A DNA stretch of 64,000 nucleotides from Mycobacterium basiliense (lineage in GTDB: Bacteria; Actinomycetota; Actinomycetes; Mycobacteriales; Mycobacteriaceae): assembly GCF_900292015.1 (NCBI RefSeq), contig NZ_LR130759.1, positions 4,588,001-4,652,000 of the forward strand, in the 5' to 3' direction. Position numbers and translations under genes: made by a program. Shown here one piece after another: positions 8,086 through 17,918 of this stretch; within the stretch, counting starts at the first letter, position 1, and every line of letters starts with the position of its first letter. Below the pieces are notes generated by a model. It was given only the letters and a program-made list of their open reading frames with translations. It did no database searches and had not been told where the DNA came from.

Positions 8086-8958
8086 ATGCGCTCCATCTGG
8101 AAGGGTTCGATCGCCTTCGGGCTGGTAAATGTGCCGGTCAAGGTGTACAGCGCCACCCAGGACCACGACATCAAGTTCCATCAGGTGCACGCCAACGACA
8201 ACGGACGCATCCGATACAAGCGGGTATGCGAGGTGTGCGGCGAAGTGGTCGACTATGGCGACCTGGCGCGCGCCTTCGAATCCGACGACGGCCAGCTGGT
8301 GCTCATCACCGACGACGACCTGGCCACCTTGCCCGTGGAACGCAATCGTGAAATTGAAGTACTCGAATTCGTCCCGGCCAACGAAGTAGACCCGATGATG
8401 TTCGACCGCAGTTACTTCCTGGAGCCTGACTCGAAATCATCCAAATCATATGTGTTGCTGGCTAAGACGCTTGCCGAGACGGATCGGATGGCGATCGTGC
8501 ATTTCACGTTGCGCAACAAGACGCGGCTAGCAGCGTTGCGAGTCAAGGATTTCGGCAAGCGTGAGGTAATGGTGGTGCACACCTTGTTATGGCCGGACGA
8601 GATCCGTGATCCCGACTTCCCGGTGCTGGACCAGAAAGTGGAGATTAAACCCGCTGAACTCAAGATGGCCGGTCAGGTCGTCGAATCGATGGCCGAAGAC
8701 TTCAATCCCGACCGCTACCGTGATTCCTATCAGGAGCAGTTGCAGGAACTGATCGACGCCAAACTCGAAGGCGGGGAAGCTTTTACCGCCGAGGAGCGAC
8801 CCGCCGAGCTGGACGAGACCGAGGACGTCTCCGATCTATTGGCCAAGCTGGAGGCCAGCGTCAAGGCGCGTTCCAGTGGCGGCAACGCGCCAGCCAAGAA
8901 GACCACGAAGAAGGCGCCGGCAAAGAAGTCCCGGGCTAAGCAAGCGTCAAAGTCCTGA
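8086..8958 (+). CDS. ku: Prokaryotic Ku homodimer subunit for end joining
   Basis: Ku binds DNA ends, recruits LigD and promotes non-homologous end joining. The 290-residue product begins [21 protein letters not shown], the hallmark of bacterial Ku, followed by the beta-barrel/bridge region [15 protein letters not shown] and [23 protein letters not shown]. The core ends near residue 255. It is followed by a lysine- and alanine-rich tail ([20 protein letters not shown]), typical of actinobacterial Ku and able to bind DNA. A CATACT box lies exactly six bases before the ATG, so a leaderless start from its own promoter is possible as well as read-through from the kinase. Confidence 0.97.
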   Translation: MRSIWKGSIAFGLVNVPVKVYSATQDHDIKFHQVHANDNGRIRYKRVCEVCGEVVDYGDLARAFESDDGQLVLITDDDLATLPVERNREIEVLEFVPANEVDPMMFDRSYFLEPDSKSSKSYVLLAKTLAETDRMAIVHFTLRNKTRLAALRVKDFGKREVMVVHTLLWPDEIRDPDFPVLDQKVEIKPAELKMAGQVVESMAEDFNPDRYRDSYQEQLQELIDAKLEGGEAFTAEERPAELDETEDVSDLLAKLEASVKARSSGGNAPAKKTTKKAPAKKSRAKQASKS

Positions 8959-9011
8959 CCAACTCGGCCCGTGTTTCACATATGCTCGTCGTGCCGCCGA
9001 GAGGAGTTTTC

Positions 9012-10130
9012 GTGAGGTTCGCTCGATCTGGCACGGCATTGAGCCTGCTTCTTGCCAGCGCACTGGTGCTGTCGGCATGTGGGGGCCACTCCAGTAATAC
9101 GTCGTCGTCCTCCGGATCGGCTACGCCATCCGTGCCGGTGGACTGCGGCGGCAAGAAGAAGATCCTGGCCGCCGGTTCGACCGCCCAGAAAAATGCCATG
9201 GAGCAGTTCGTCTACGCCTACATCCATGCGTGCCCGGGGCACACTCTGGACTACAACGCAAATGGTTCGGGCGCGGGCATGAAGCTGTTCCTGGGTAACC
9301 AGACGGATTTGGCCGGGTCCGACTCGCCGATGAATCCGGCTAAGGGCGAGCCCGAAAAGGCCGCGGCGCGTTGTAACTCGGAGGCCTGGGACCTACCCGT
9401 GGTGTTCGGCCCGATTGCGGTCACCTACAACGTCAAGGGTGTGAACTCGCTGAACTTGGACGGGCCGACGCTGGCCAAGATCTTCAACGGCGCCCTCACC
9501 AGGTGGGACGATCCGGCTATCAAGTCACTCAACTCGGGTATCAACCTGCCCTCGACACCGATCCATGTGGTCTTTCGCAGTGACCAGTCCGGTACCACCG
9601 ACAACTTTCAGAAGTACCTCGATGCGGCGTCCGAAGGCGCATGGGGCAAAGGCGCTGGGCAAACTTTCAACGGAGGCGTGGGCGAAGGCGCCGCCGGCAA
9701 TGACGGCACGTCCCAGGCGCTCAAGCGAACCGACGGTTCGATCACCTACAACGAGTGGTCGTACGCGGTCGGGCATCAGCTGGACATGGCCCAGATCATC
9801 ACCTCAGCGGGCCCGAATCCGGTAACCATCACCGCCGAAACCGTGGGTAAGACGATTGCCGGGGCCACCTTCAAGGGCAGCGGCAACGACCTGGTGGTGG
9901 ACACGTCGTCGTTCTATCGGCCGACGCAGGCCGGCGCCTACCCAATCGTGCTGGTGACCTATGAGATTGTCTGCTCGAAGTATCCGGATGCCCCCACCGG
10001 CACCGCGGTGAAAGCCTTTATGCAGGCGACAATTGGCGACGGCCAGATTGGCTTGGACGAGTACGGGTATATCCCCCTGCCAGACTCGTTCCGCGCGAAA
10101 TTGATCCCCGTGGTCGATTCCATCGCCTGA
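9012..10130 (+). CDS. pstS2: Phosphate-binding lipoprotein PstS2
   Basis: This is the periplasmic phosphate receptor of a Pst ABC importer, anchored as a lipoprotein. I start at the GTG at 9012, behind GAGGAG at 9001-9006, which puts a short positive N-terminus before a hydrophobic segment and the lipobox LSAC (Cys23); the 372-residue length is close to PstS2. Phosphate-site segments are visible: [27 protein letters not shown] and [12 protein letters not shown]. The end of the protein ([27 protein letters not shown]) is very like PstS3 in this window, so the two are paralogues. It is followed by pknD as in H37Rv, but preceded directly by ku instead of by pstB and the second pst operon. Confidence 0.93.
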   Translation: MRFARSGTALSLLLASALVLSACGGHSSNTSSSSGSATPSVPVDCGGKKKILAAGSTAQKNAMEQFVYAYIHACPGHTLDYNANGSGAGMKLFLGNQTDLAGSDSPMNPAKGEPEKAAARCNSEAWDLPVVFGPIAVTYNVKGVNSLNLDGPTLAKIFNGALTRWDDPAIKSLNSGINLPSTPIHVVFRSDQSGTTDNFQKYLDAASEGAWGKGAGQTFNGGVGEGAAGNDGTSQALKRTDGSITYNEWSYAVGHQLDMAQIITSAGPNPVTITAETVGKTIAGATFKGSGNDLVVDTSSFYRPTQAGAYPIVLVTYEIVCSKYPDAPTGTAVKAFMQATIGDGQIGLDEYGYIPLPDSFRAKLIPVVDSIA

Positions 10131-10474
10131 GGAACCGCCGAGCTGACGGGCGGTCGGACTATGCCGGGCGGTACCGGCAATTGGATCGTCGCCTGAAATT
10201 CATCTGACGGCGATCGGCGAATGAATTCCGTAGTAGTAAAGCAGTTTTCATCCGCTGGCCGACAATGCCGAGCGTGAGCATGCCAGGCTCATAGCCTGGT
10301 CTCAGAATCGAGAAATCACTGTGAGTAACGCAATCTTGTTGTGTGCCTGCTCTCCGAGGATTTACCGTGTGTTAACCACCGGTTTCGGCGCAGCTGCACG
10401 GCGGAGGTCGGTAGCGTAAGTATTCGAGGCCGGTCACCGGTGGACTAGATGGCCGCGCGAAGGGAGCGTCGACG
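10131..10474. other. 344-bp intergenic region before pknD
   Basis: No coding frame is supported. It must hold the 3' end of the pstS2 transcript and any pknD promoter. A GAAGGGAGCG stretch just before 10475 is the likely pknD ribosome-binding site. I see no strong hairpin or operator. Confidence 0.4.
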
Positions 10475-12583
10475 GTGAGCGACACCGGGCCGGGTTCGCG
10501 TGTTGGGTCACGCTTTGGGCCCTACCAGTTGGTGCGACTTATCGGCCGTGGCGGTATGGGTGAGGTCTACGAAGCCGAAGACACCCGCAAGCACCGAGTG
10601 GTCGCGTTGAAACTGATCTCCACGCAGTTTTCCAACAACCCGGTCTTTCGCGCCCGGATGCAACGTGAAGCCGACACCGCCGGACGGCTGACCGAACCAC
10701 ACATCGTGCCGATCCACGACTACGGCGAAATCGACGGGCAGTTCTACGTGGAGATGCGCTTGATCGACGGCGCATCACTGCGTCAGTTGCTCACGCAATA
10801 CGGCCCGTTAACCCCCGCACGGACCGTGGCCATCACCCGCCAGGTTGCTGCCGCGCTGGACGCCGCGCACTCCAACGGCGTCACTCATCGCGACGTCAAA
10901 CCGGAAAATATCCTGGTCGCCGCCAATGACTTCGCATACCTGGTGGATTTTGGCATCGCACGTGCCGCCCACGATCCCGGGCTGACCCAGGGCGGGATGG
11001 CCATCGGGACCTACAACTACATGGCCCCGGAACGGTTCACCGGCGACGACGTCACCTACCGGGCCGACATCTACGCGCTGGCCTGCGTATTGGGCGAGTG
11101 CTTGACCGGGTCACCGCCCTATCGCGCCGATAGCGTCGAAAGGTTGATCGCCTCACACCTGATGGAACCCGCCCCGCGGCCCAGCTTGCTTCGGCCCGGG
11201 CGGATTCCGGAAGCCTTGGACGAGGTGGTGGTAAGGGGCATGGCCAAGAACCCGCAGGATCGCTATATGACGGCCGGCGATCTGGCCATCGCCGCCCACG
11301 ACGCGCTCACCACACCCGAACAGCGCCAAGAAGCCACGATATTGCGCCAAGGCGACAACGCCACGCTCATCGCGCCCGGCGTCGACGCCGGCGTCTCCGG
11401 CGCCTGGACCAACTACACGGGCTCGGGCCCCGATCCGCACGGCCCGCGGGCCCCACAACCTATGGGGCCGATCGCGCCGCCGCAACCTAGCACCGCCGAG
11501 GAAACGGTGGCTCGGCCGGTACCGTCCATCCGCGGCTGGCGATCGACTCCGGACGGCTCCGAACAACGCACCCAGGCTGCTCCCGTCGTCACCGCGGGCA
11601 GCTGGCCCGGCCAGTCCGGCATTGGTCCCGCGTCCGGCACGGGTTCGGGCGCCAGCACCGGGCCCCCGCTCGGTGAGCCCGCACAGCGCGAACCGGTAAC
11701 CCGTACCAAGCGGGGGAAGCCGTGGATTGTCGCCGCGGCTGCCGTTGCGGTGCTTCTCGTGGTAGTCGGCATCACCGCGTTCGTGGTCTCCAGACCAAAA
11801 GGCGCCACGCAACCGCGCGGCCAGGTCGTCTTGCCGTTTACCGGCCTCAACTTCCACTTTGCCCCGGGCGGTGTTGCGGTGGACGCCAACGGCACCGTCT
11901 ACGTCACCAACCAGACCATGTACGGGCGCGTAGTGGCGTTGCCGGCGGGATCCAGCACGCCGACGGTAAAGCCGTTCAACGGGCTTTACGAACCCCAAGG
12001 GGTAGCGGTCGACAACACCGGCAAGATCTATGTCAGCGATTTCAACAACCGTGTGGTGTCGTTGGCATCGGGTTCCAACACTCAGGTTGAGCTGCCGTTC
12101 ACCGGCCTCAACTACCCCGAGGGCGTCGCCGTCGACGCCCAAGGCAACGTCTACGTCGCCGACCGCGGCAACAACCGGGTGCTGAAGCTGCCGGCCGGCT
12201 CCACCGAGCAGGTCGTACTGCCATTCAACGGCCTGAAAAACCCCGACGGTGTAGCCGTCGATTCCGACGGCAACATTTACGCCACCGACACCGACAACAA
12301 CCGCGTGCTGAAGCTGGACGCCGGCACCGCTAACCAATCGGTACTGCCGTTCTCCGGGCTGACCGCGCCATGGGGCATCGCGGTGGACAGCGCCGGCAAC
12401 GTTTATGTCACCGAACACGACGACAACGTGGTGGCAAAGCTCCCAGCAGGGTCAACCCAGTCGACCGAGTTGCCGTTCACCGGCCTTAACACGCCGTTGT
12501 CGGTGGCGGTTGACCAGAAGGGCAACGTCTACGTCGCCGACCGCGGCAACGGCAGGGTGCTCAAACTCGCTCAGGGTTCCTAA
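10475..12583 (+). CDS. pknD: Receptor serine/threonine protein kinase PknD with NHL beta-propeller sensor
   Basis: The 702-residue membrane kinase starts at GTG. The Hanks-type kinase domain (about 15-275) has the glycine loop IGRGGMGEVYEAED, the ATP lysine K46 in VALKL, catalytic HRDVKPEN with D140, DFG and the APE-type MAPERFTG. A proline- and glycine-rich linker runs to about 410, then one transmembrane helix (about 416-436, WIVAAAAVAVLLVVVGITAFVV). The extracytoplasmic part (about 450-702) has six NHL-type repeats (GVAVDxxGNxYVxDxxNNRVLKL), a six-bladed propeller. PknD is thought to sense an extracellular signal linked to phosphate or osmotic state; its place beside pst genes supports a phosphate link. 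It ends six bases from the convergent pstA1. Confidence 0.96.
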   Translation: MSDTGPGSRVGSRFGPYQLVRLIGRGGMGEVYEAEDTRKHRVVALKLISTQFSNNPVFRARMQREADTAGRLTEPHIVPIHDYGEIDGQFYVEMRLIDGASLRQLLTQYGPLTPARTVAITRQVAAALDAAHSNGVTHRDVKPENILVAANDFAYLVDFGIARAAHDPGLTQGGMAIGTYNYMAPERFTGDDVTYRADIYALACVLGECLTGSPPYRADSVERLIASHLMEPAPRPSLLRPGRIPEALDEVVVRGMAKNPQDRYMTAGDLAIAAHDALTTPEQRQEATILRQGDNATLIAPGVDAGVSGAWTNYTGSGPDPHGPRAPQPMGPIAPPQPSTAEETVARPVPSIRGWRSTPDGSEQRTQAAPVVTAGSWPGQSGIGPASGTGSGASTGPPLGEPAQREPVTRTKRGKPWIVAAAAVAVLLVVVGITAFVVSRPKGATQPRGQVVLPFTGLNFHFAPGGVAVDANGTVYVTNQTMYGRVVALPAGSSTPTVKPFNGLYEPQGVAVDNTGKIYVSDFNNRVVSLASGSNTQVELPFTGLNYPEGVAVDAQGNVYVADRGNNRVLKLPAGSTEQVVLPFNGLKNPDGVAVDSDGNIYATDTDNNRVLKLDAGTANQSVLPFSGLTAPWGIAVDSAGNVYVTEHDDNVVAKLPAGSTQSTELPFTGLNTPLSVAVDQKGNVYVADRGNGRVLKLAQGS

Positions 12584-12589
12584 AGCCGG

Positions 12590-13492
12590 TCACCGCCTGC
12601 GGGTGGCCACAAACCGGATTGCCGCGGCGACGAGGTTGATTGCGGCCACCAGGATGATCAGAGTCAAAGCCGCCCCCCACACCCGCAGGAAACCGGCGTG
12701 TTCAGGGTTGGTGAGTTCGGTGTAGATCAGCAACGGCAGCGAGGCCATGTTCCCGTTGAAGATGTCGAAGTTGATCGACCGGCTGTATCCGACCAGCACC
12801 AGCACCGGCGCCGTCTCACCGATCACGCGCGCAACCGACAGCAAGACACCCGACACAATGCCCGGCATCGCAATCGGGACGACGATGCGCACGATGGTTT
12901 TCCATTTCGGAACCCCCAACGCGAAGCTGGCTTCGCGTAGTTCGTCGGGCACCAACCGCAGCATCTCCTCGGCGGAGCGCACCACTACCGGCAGCATCAA
13001 CAGGACCAACGCCAATGACACGGCGAAGGCGCTCTGCTGAAATTTCATGGTGGCAATCCACAAGCTGAAGACGAACAATGCCGCCACAATCGAGGGCACC
13101 CCGGCCAGCACATCGACCATGAAGGTGGTGATCCGGGCCAGTCGACCAGTGCCGTATTCGACCAGATAGACCGCCGTCATCAAACCCAGCGGCACGGCCA
13201 GTACAGCCGCCACCCCGGCCTGCACCAGCGTCCCGTACAACGCGTGATACACGCCGCCGGCAAACTGCTCTGGCAACACACCACGCAGTGAGTGCGTCCA
13301 CCAGTCTTCCCTGGTGATCGCGTACCAGCCACGCGCGATTACCACCCCCAACAGCCAGATCAACGGCACCAGCGCGACCGCGAACGAACCAAAGAACACC
13401 ACCGTGGCAACGGTGTTCTTGATTCGCCGTGCGCGGCTTAGCGGGCGGAACACCGCCGTTTTGACCGGCCGGTCCAGGGCGTCAAGACTCAT
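12590..13492 (-). CDS. pstA1: Phosphate ABC transporter permease PstA1
   Basis: This 300-residue inner-membrane permease pairs with PstC2 to form the phosphate channel. It has about six hydrophobic segments (for example [20 protein letters not shown] and [17 protein letters not shown]), and the EAA-type loop facing the ATPase, [29 protein letters not shown]. Its ATG overlaps the pstC2 stop in an ATGA (13489-13492), so translation is coupled and subunit stoichiometry is kept. The operon order is pstS3-pstC2-pstA1 with no pstB after it; the ATPase must come from elsewhere on the chromosome. Confidence 0.95.
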   Translation of the reverse strand: MSLDALDRPVKTAVFRPLSRARRIKNTVATVVFFGSFAVALVPLIWLLGVVIARGWYAITREDWWTHSLRGVLPEQFAGGVYHALYGTLVQAGVAAVLAVPLGLMTAVYLVEYGTGRLARITTFMVDVLAGVPSIVAALFVFSLWIATMKFQQSAFAVSLALVLLMLPVVVRSAEEMLRLVPDELREASFALGVPKWKTIVRIVVPIAMPGIVSGVLLSVARVIGETAPVLVLVGYSRSINFDIFNGNMASLPLLIYTELTNPEHAGFLRVWGAALTLIILVAAINLVAAAIRFVATRRR

Positions 13493-14463
13493 CCGTTGAC
13501 CTTGCCGCCAGCGATGGCGCGCGCCATGGCGTTGACCAGGAACGTGAGGACGAACAGCGCAAAACCGGCGGATATGTAGGCACCAGTCGGCAGCGGTTCA
13601 CTGAACTCGGATGCCGCGGAGGCAATCTTGGAGGCAAACGTGTAGCCGCCATCGAAAAGGGACCAGTTACCCGGGCGTGCGGCCGAACGCAAGATAATCA
13701 GCACGGCAACGGTTTCGCCCAGGGCACGGCCCAAGCCCAGCATTGATGCCGCCACCACTCCGCTACGGCCGAACGGCAGCACGGTCATCCGCACCACCTC
13801 CCATTTCGTCGCGCCAAGAGCCTGTGCCGCTTCGATCTGAATCGTTGGGGTCTGCCGGAACACTTCACGCGATACCGACGTGATGATGGGCAGGATCATC
13901 ACCGACAGCACGATGCCAGCGGTGAAAATCGTGCCCCCGCCGGCCAATGACACATTGCCTTGCTTGAACAAAAACAGCCACCCAAGGTTGCGGTTGAGAA
14001 ATCTGGCGACCGGCTCCAGCTTTGGCGCCAATACGAAGATTCCCCATAACCCAAAAATGATCGACGGCACCGCGGCCAGCAGGTCAACAATTGCACCGAA
14101 CGGCCGGGACAGCCTTTTGGGCGCATATTGAGTGAGGAACACCGCGATTCCGACCGCGACCGGCACCGCTAACACCAAAGCGCTAACCGAACTGAGCACC
14201 GTAACCATGAACAGATCACGAATACCGAACGCCAACTTCTCATCGTCGGCCGTATTGAATTCGTTGCTGGTGAAGAAATTAACGTGGTTCGCGCGTAGCG
14301 CCGGGATAGCTCGGACCAACAGGAAAATCGCGATCAGCAGGATTGAGATCACGATCGTCATACCGGCCGTCGACGCGAAAAGCTTGAACAGCCAGTCGGC
14401 CCGCCGCGACGGGCGCGCGCCAACCCCTATCGGCGCGCGCTTGGCCAGCGGGCCTCGGACCAC
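13489..14463 (-). CDS. pstC2: Phosphate ABC transporter permease PstC2
   Basis: This is the second channel subunit of the phosphate importer. I choose the GTG at 14463, 13 bases after the pstS3 stop and behind a GGGG stretch; this gives 324 residues, the length I recall for PstC2, whereas the longer frame reads back into pstS3. Hydrophobic segments include [35 protein letters not shown] and [14 protein letters not shown]. The ATPase-contact loop is [21 protein letters not shown], with [11 protein letters not shown] following. It lies between pstS3 and pstA1 in one operon. Confidence 0.94.
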   Translation of the reverse strand: MVRGPLAKRAPIGVGARPSRRADWLFKLFASTAGMTIVISILLIAIFLLVRAIPALRANHVNFFTSNEFNTADDEKLAFGIRDLFMVTVLSSVSALVLAVPVAVGIAVFLTQYAPKRLSRPFGAIVDLLAAVPSIIFGLWGIFVLAPKLEPVARFLNRNLGWLFLFKQGNVSLAGGGTIFTAGIVLSVMILPIITSVSREVFRQTPTIQIEAAQALGATKWEVVRMTVLPFGRSGVVAASMLGLGRALGETVAVLIILRSAARPGNWSLFDGGYTFASKIASAASEFSEPLPTGAYISAGFALFVLTFLVNAMARAIAGGKVNG

Positions 14464-14476
14464 CGTCGACCCCGAA

Positions 14477-15592
14477 TCAGGTGATCGCGTTGACCGCCGT
14501 CGATAGCCGTGCCTTGAATTCGTCCGGAATAGGGATATAGCCGTTGTCCTCCAAGCCATTCTGACCCGCACCAATGGTGGATTGCAGGAACGCCTTTACG
14601 GCGGTACCGACCGCCGAGTCGGGATACTTTGAACAGACAATCTCGTAGGTCGCCAACACGATCGGGTAGGAACCGGGCTTGGTGGGCTTGTAGAACGAGA
14701 CGGTGTCAAGCACCAGATCGTTGCCCTGCCCCATGATCGAGGCTCCGGCAATGGTCTTGCCGACCGACTCGGTGCTGATCGCCACCGGGTCGGGACTAGC
14801 CGAGGTGATGATCTTGGCCATGGTCAAGCGTTGCGCCTGAGCAAAGGACCACTCGTTATAGGTGATCGACCCCTCGGTGTTCTTGATGGCCGCCGACGTA
14901 CCGTCGTTGCCCTTGGCGCCCTCACCGACCCCGCCTTGGAACGATTTGCCGGCGCCCTTGCCCCAAGCACCGTCGGAAGCGGAGTCAAGGTAACGCTGGA
15001 AATTGTCCGTGGTACCAGACTCGTCGCTACGGAACACCACGTGGATGGGAGTCCCGGGCAGGTTGGTGCCGGAGTTGAGCGCCGCAATCGCCGGGTCGTT
15101 CCAGGTGGTGATGGCACCATTGAAGATCTTGGCCAGGGTGGGGCCATCCAGGTTGAGTGAACTGACCCCGTTGATGTTGTAGGTGACGGCGATGGGGCCG
15201 AACACCACCGGCAGGTTCCACGCCGGCGATCCGCCGCAGCGTTGTTGCGCCGCCGCCGCCTCATCGCTGCTAAGGGGTGAGTCCGAGCCACCGAAATCGG
15301 TTTGATTGCCGTTGAATTCACTGATCCCCGCACCCGATCCGTTGCCGGTGTAGTTCAGGGTCTGGCCCGGGCACGCCTGCTCGAAAGCCTTGACGAAGCG
15401 GGTCATCGCGTTCGCCTGCGCCGTCGACCCACTGGCCTTCAACGTCTTCTTCCCACCACAACTCACATTGCCCGCCGATTGGCCTGCCGTTGCGCCTCCA
15501 CCGGTCGCGTTGTTGTCGCTACCACACGCTGATAAGACCAGAGCGCCCGAAGCCAGGACACTCAGCGCGGCGCCAAATCGGTTGAGTTTCAA
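14477..15592 (-). CDS. pstS3: Phosphate-binding lipoprotein PstS3
   Basis: This is the first gene of the phosphate uptake operon. The 371-residue product starts with TTG; an AGGA lies 8 bases upstream. The signal peptide [23 protein letters not shown] ends in a lipobox with Cys23. Phosphate-binding segments are [31 protein letters not shown] and [12 protein letters not shown] long stretch from FGPIAVTYN to the end parallels PstS2 at 9012-10130, showing an old duplication. The rare start codon may hold expression down until strong induction. In M. tuberculosis this operon is induced by phosphate starvation through SenX3-RegX3; I cannot place a RegX3 site here with confidence. Confidence 0.95.
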   Translation of the reverse strand: MKLNRFGAALSVLASGALVLSACGSDNNATGGGATAGQSAGNVSCGGKKTLKASGSTAQANAMTRFVKAFEQACPGQTLNYTGNGSGAGISEFNGNQTDFGGSDSPLSSDEAAAAQQRCGGSPAWNLPVVFGPIAVTYNINGVSSLNLDGPTLAKIFNGAITTWNDPAIAALNSGTNLPGTPIHVVFRSDESGTTDNFQRYLDSASDGAWGKGAGKSFQGGVGEGAKGNDGTSAAIKNTEGSITYNEWSFAQAQRLTMAKIITSASPDPVAISTESVGKTIAGASIMGQGNDLVLDTVSFYKPTKPGSYPIVLATYEIVCSKYPDSAVGTAVKAFLQSTIGAGQNGLEDNGYIPIPDEFKARLSTAVNAIT

Positions 15593-15939
15593 TACAGTTC
15601 CTAACGGTCGAAATGAAACATATTCGCCGCCGACGCTCGGCCGCGGCCGTCAACCAGCTTTCTTCGCAGCATGGACGCTACATTAGCAACAGCGAACCCC
15701 CGATTACAGGCCGCTGAACACTGATCCCCGGCCCACACCATCTTGTCGGGGATGTTGTCGGAATCCCGCCGGGGATCTTGGGACATGCCTATTGCCAGCA
15801 GTTGCCAGCCATTCCGCCCGCCGCAGGCCCGTTACAATTCCGCCACCCTGTGACAAACTAGAACCTGTTCCAGAAGTACCCCAAGCTCGAGACGGCGAGG
15901 GTCGCTGCCGTGTCGGCCGACAACTGAAACGAGGCCACA
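15593..15939. promoter_or_regulatory. Divergent 347-bp control region, pstS3 and SDR operon
   Basis: No gene is supported here. It carries the pstS3 promoter on the left and, on the right, a KstR-like site at 15859-15872. Between them GATCCCCGGC (15723-15732) and GCCGGGGATC (15768-15777) form a perfect 10-bp inverted repeat with a 35-base spacer, and a third partial copy (TCGGGGAT) lies inside the spacer. The function of that repeat is unknown. Confidence 0.5.
15859..15872. promoter_or_regulatory. KstR-like operator before the SDR operon
   Basis: TAGAACCTGTTCCA fits the KstR consensus TNNAACNNGTTNNA at every fixed position, although its outer bases are not fully symmetrical. It lies 67 bp before the GTG of the short-chain dehydrogenase at 15940. 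It is the second such site in the window, the other being at 1733-1750. Confidence 0.6.
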
Positions 15940-16731
15940 GTGATCCTCGACAGGTTCCGCCTGGACGACCAGGTCGCCGTTATCACAGGAGCCGGCCGCG
16001 GCCTGGGTGCGGCGATCGCACTGGCCTTTGCCGAGGCCGGCGCCGATGTCGTTATTGCTTCGCGTACCCAGTCCCAGCTGGAGGAGGTCGCCGAACGGGC
16101 CCGCTCCACCGGCCGTCGCGCCCATGTCGTCACAGCGGACCTCGCCCATCCCGAGGCCACCGCGGAGCTGGCCGGTCAGGCGGTCGAAGCATTCGGAAAA
16201 CTAGATGTCGTCGTCAATAACGTCGGCGGGACCATGCCCAACACGCTGCTGACCACCTCGACCAAAGACCTCAAGGACGCCTTCACCTTCAATGTCGCCA
16301 CCGCCCATGCGCTGACCGTCGCAGCGGTGCCGCCGATGCTGGAGCATTCCGGCGGCGGCAGCATTATCAACATCACCTCGACCATGGGTCGGCTCGCCGG
16401 GCGCGGTTTCGCGGCATACGGCACCGCAAAAGCCGCCTTAGCCCACTACACCAGGCTCGCCGCCCTGGACCTGTGTCCACGCATCCGGGTCAACGCGATC
16501 GCCCCGGGATCTATCCTCACCTCCGCGTTGGACGTGGTGGCCTCCGACGACGAGCTGCGCGAGCCGATGGAGCGAGCGACACCGTTGCGCCGGATCGGCG
16601 ACCCGATCGACATCGCTTCTGCAGCAGTGTATTTGGCATCTCCCGCGGGGAGCTTCCTGACCGGAAAGACGCTCGAGGTCGACGGTGGCCTCACCTTCCC
16701 CAACCTCGACATACCGATTCCCGACCTGTGA
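15940..16731 (+). CDS. Short-chain dehydrogenase/reductase (Rv0927c-like)
   Basis: The 263-residue product is a classical SDR. The cofactor loop is [12 protein letters not shown] (TGxxxGxG), followed by [19 protein letters not shown], the catalytic serine in [12 protein letters not shown], and YGTAKAAL with the catalytic Tyr and Lys. The C-terminus [19 protein letters not shown] is typical. An arginine after the second strand (SRT) suggests NADP(H). It starts with GTG after ACGAGG, and a KstR-like operator lies upstream. It is followed after 9 bases by the DapB-fold gene, so the two probably form an operon with the flavodoxin-fold gene beyond. The substrate is unknown; a sterol-derived ketone or alcohol would fit the operator. 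Confidence 0.9.
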   Translation: MILDRFRLDDQVAVITGAGRGLGAAIALAFAEAGADVVIASRTQSQLEEVAERARSTGRRAHVVTADLAHPEATAELAGQAVEAFGKLDVVVNNVGGTMPNTLLTTSTKDLKDAFTFNVATAHALTVAAVPPMLEHSGGGSIINITSTMGRLAGRGFAAYGTAKAALAHYTRLAALDLCPRIRVNAIAPGSILTSALDVVASDDELREPMERATPLRRIGDPIDIASAAVYLASPAGSFLTGKTLEVDGGLTFPNLDIPIPDL

Positions 16732-16740
16732 GGAGCCCCC

Positions 16741-17817
16741 ATGGCCATACCCGTCGTCCAGCTCGGCACCGGCAATGTCGGCATTCACTCGCTGCGAGCG
16801 CTGATCACCAACCCAGATTTCGAGCTCACCGGCGTTTGGGTGTCCTCAGACGCCAAAGCGGGTAAAGACGCGGCCGAGCTTGCTGGATTTGCGGAGGCCA
16901 CCGGAGTCCAGGCCAGCACCGACCTGGATGCCGTGCTGGCCACCGGGCCGCGGTGTGCGGTGTACAACGCGATGGCCGACAACCGACTGCCCGAGGCGCT
17001 CGACGACTATCGGCGCGTGCTGGCCGCCGGGGTAAACATCGTCGGCAGCGGCCCCGTGTTTTTGCAATACCCGTGGCAAGTACTTCCCGAGGAACTCATA
17101 AAGCCACTGGAAGATGCTGCGCACGAAGGTAATTCAAGTCTATATGTGAGTGGAATCGACCCTGGCTTCGCCAATGATCTGCTGCCGCTGGCGCTGGCCG
17201 GCACGTGTCAAAGCATCGAACAGGTGCGCTGCATGGAGATCGTCGACTACGCCACCTATGACAACGCCGTAGTCATGTTCGACGTGATGGGCTTCGGCAA
17301 ACCGATGGACGAGATTCCGATGCTGCTGCAGCCGGGTGTGCTGAGTTTGGCGTGGGGCTCGGTGGTCCGTCAACTTGCTGCGGGCCTGGGTCTTTCACTG
17401 GATACGGTCGAAGAAACGTATGTCCGAAAGCCGGCGCCGGAGGCCTTCGACATCGCGTCTGGTCACATCCCCACGGGCAGCGCGGCCGCGTTGCGGTTCG
17501 AGGTCCTGGGATTGGTGGACGGTGCTCCCGCGGTGGTGCTCGAACACGTCACCCGATTGCGCGAGGACCTGTGCCCCGATTGGCCGCAACCGGCGCAGCC
17601 GGGTGGTTCCTACCGAGTGGAAATCACCGGGGAGCCGTCCTACGCCATGGACCTGTGCCTGGGCAGCCGGCGCGGAGACCACAACCATGCCGGGCTCGTC
17701 GCCACCGCGATGCGGATCGTCAACGCGATTCCCGCGGTGGTGGCCGCCGGGCCCGGTATCCGGACCACCCTCGAACTGCCGCTGGTCACTGGCAGGGGGC
17801 TTTACCTCACCGGTTAG
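16741..17817 (+). CDS. DapB-like NAD(P)-binding protein (Rv0926c-like)
   Basis: The 358-residue product opens with a Rossmann loop, MAIPVVQLGTGNVGIHSLRAL, and resembles dihydrodipicolinate reductase or 2,4-diaminopentanoate dehydrogenase in layout: GVWVSSDAKAGKDAAEL, then PRCAVYNAMADNR, ILxxGxNIVGSGPVFLQYP and a C-terminal substrate domain with SGIDPGFANDLLPL. It is probably an NAD(P)-dependent oxidoreductase; similar mycobacterial proteins are annotated only as conserved hypothetical. A GAGGAGCCCCC ribosome-binding site overlaps the stop of the SDR before it, consistent with joint transcription. Confidence 0.8.
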   Translation: MAIPVVQLGTGNVGIHSLRALITNPDFELTGVWVSSDAKAGKDAAELAGFAEATGVQASTDLDAVLATGPRCAVYNAMADNRLPEALDDYRRVLAAGVNIVGSGPVFLQYPWQVLPEELIKPLEDAAHEGNSSLYVSGIDPGFANDLLPLALAGTCQSIEQVRCMEIVDYATYDNAVVMFDVMGFGKPMDEIPMLLQPGVLSLAWGSVVRQLAAGLGLSLDTVEETYVRKPAPEAFDIASGHIPTGSAAALRFEVLGLVDGAPAVVLEHVTRLREDLCPDWPQPAQPGGSYRVEITGEPSYAMDLCLGSRRGDHNHAGLVATAMRIVNAIPAVVAAGPGIRTTLELPLVTGRGLYLTG

Positions 17818-17918
17818 CCGCAGTGCGGTTGGCCGCCCACGCTGCTACGACTACGATCACGACCTGCGGCGATAACCAGCGCCGGACGCCACGACGATGG
17901 GACGATGGGCAGGTAGGC

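Noticed and set aside
17352..17918. N-terminal extension of the flavodoxin-fold frame
   Set aside because: It overlaps the DapB-like gene in another frame; a good ribosome-binding site precedes the ATG at 17919.
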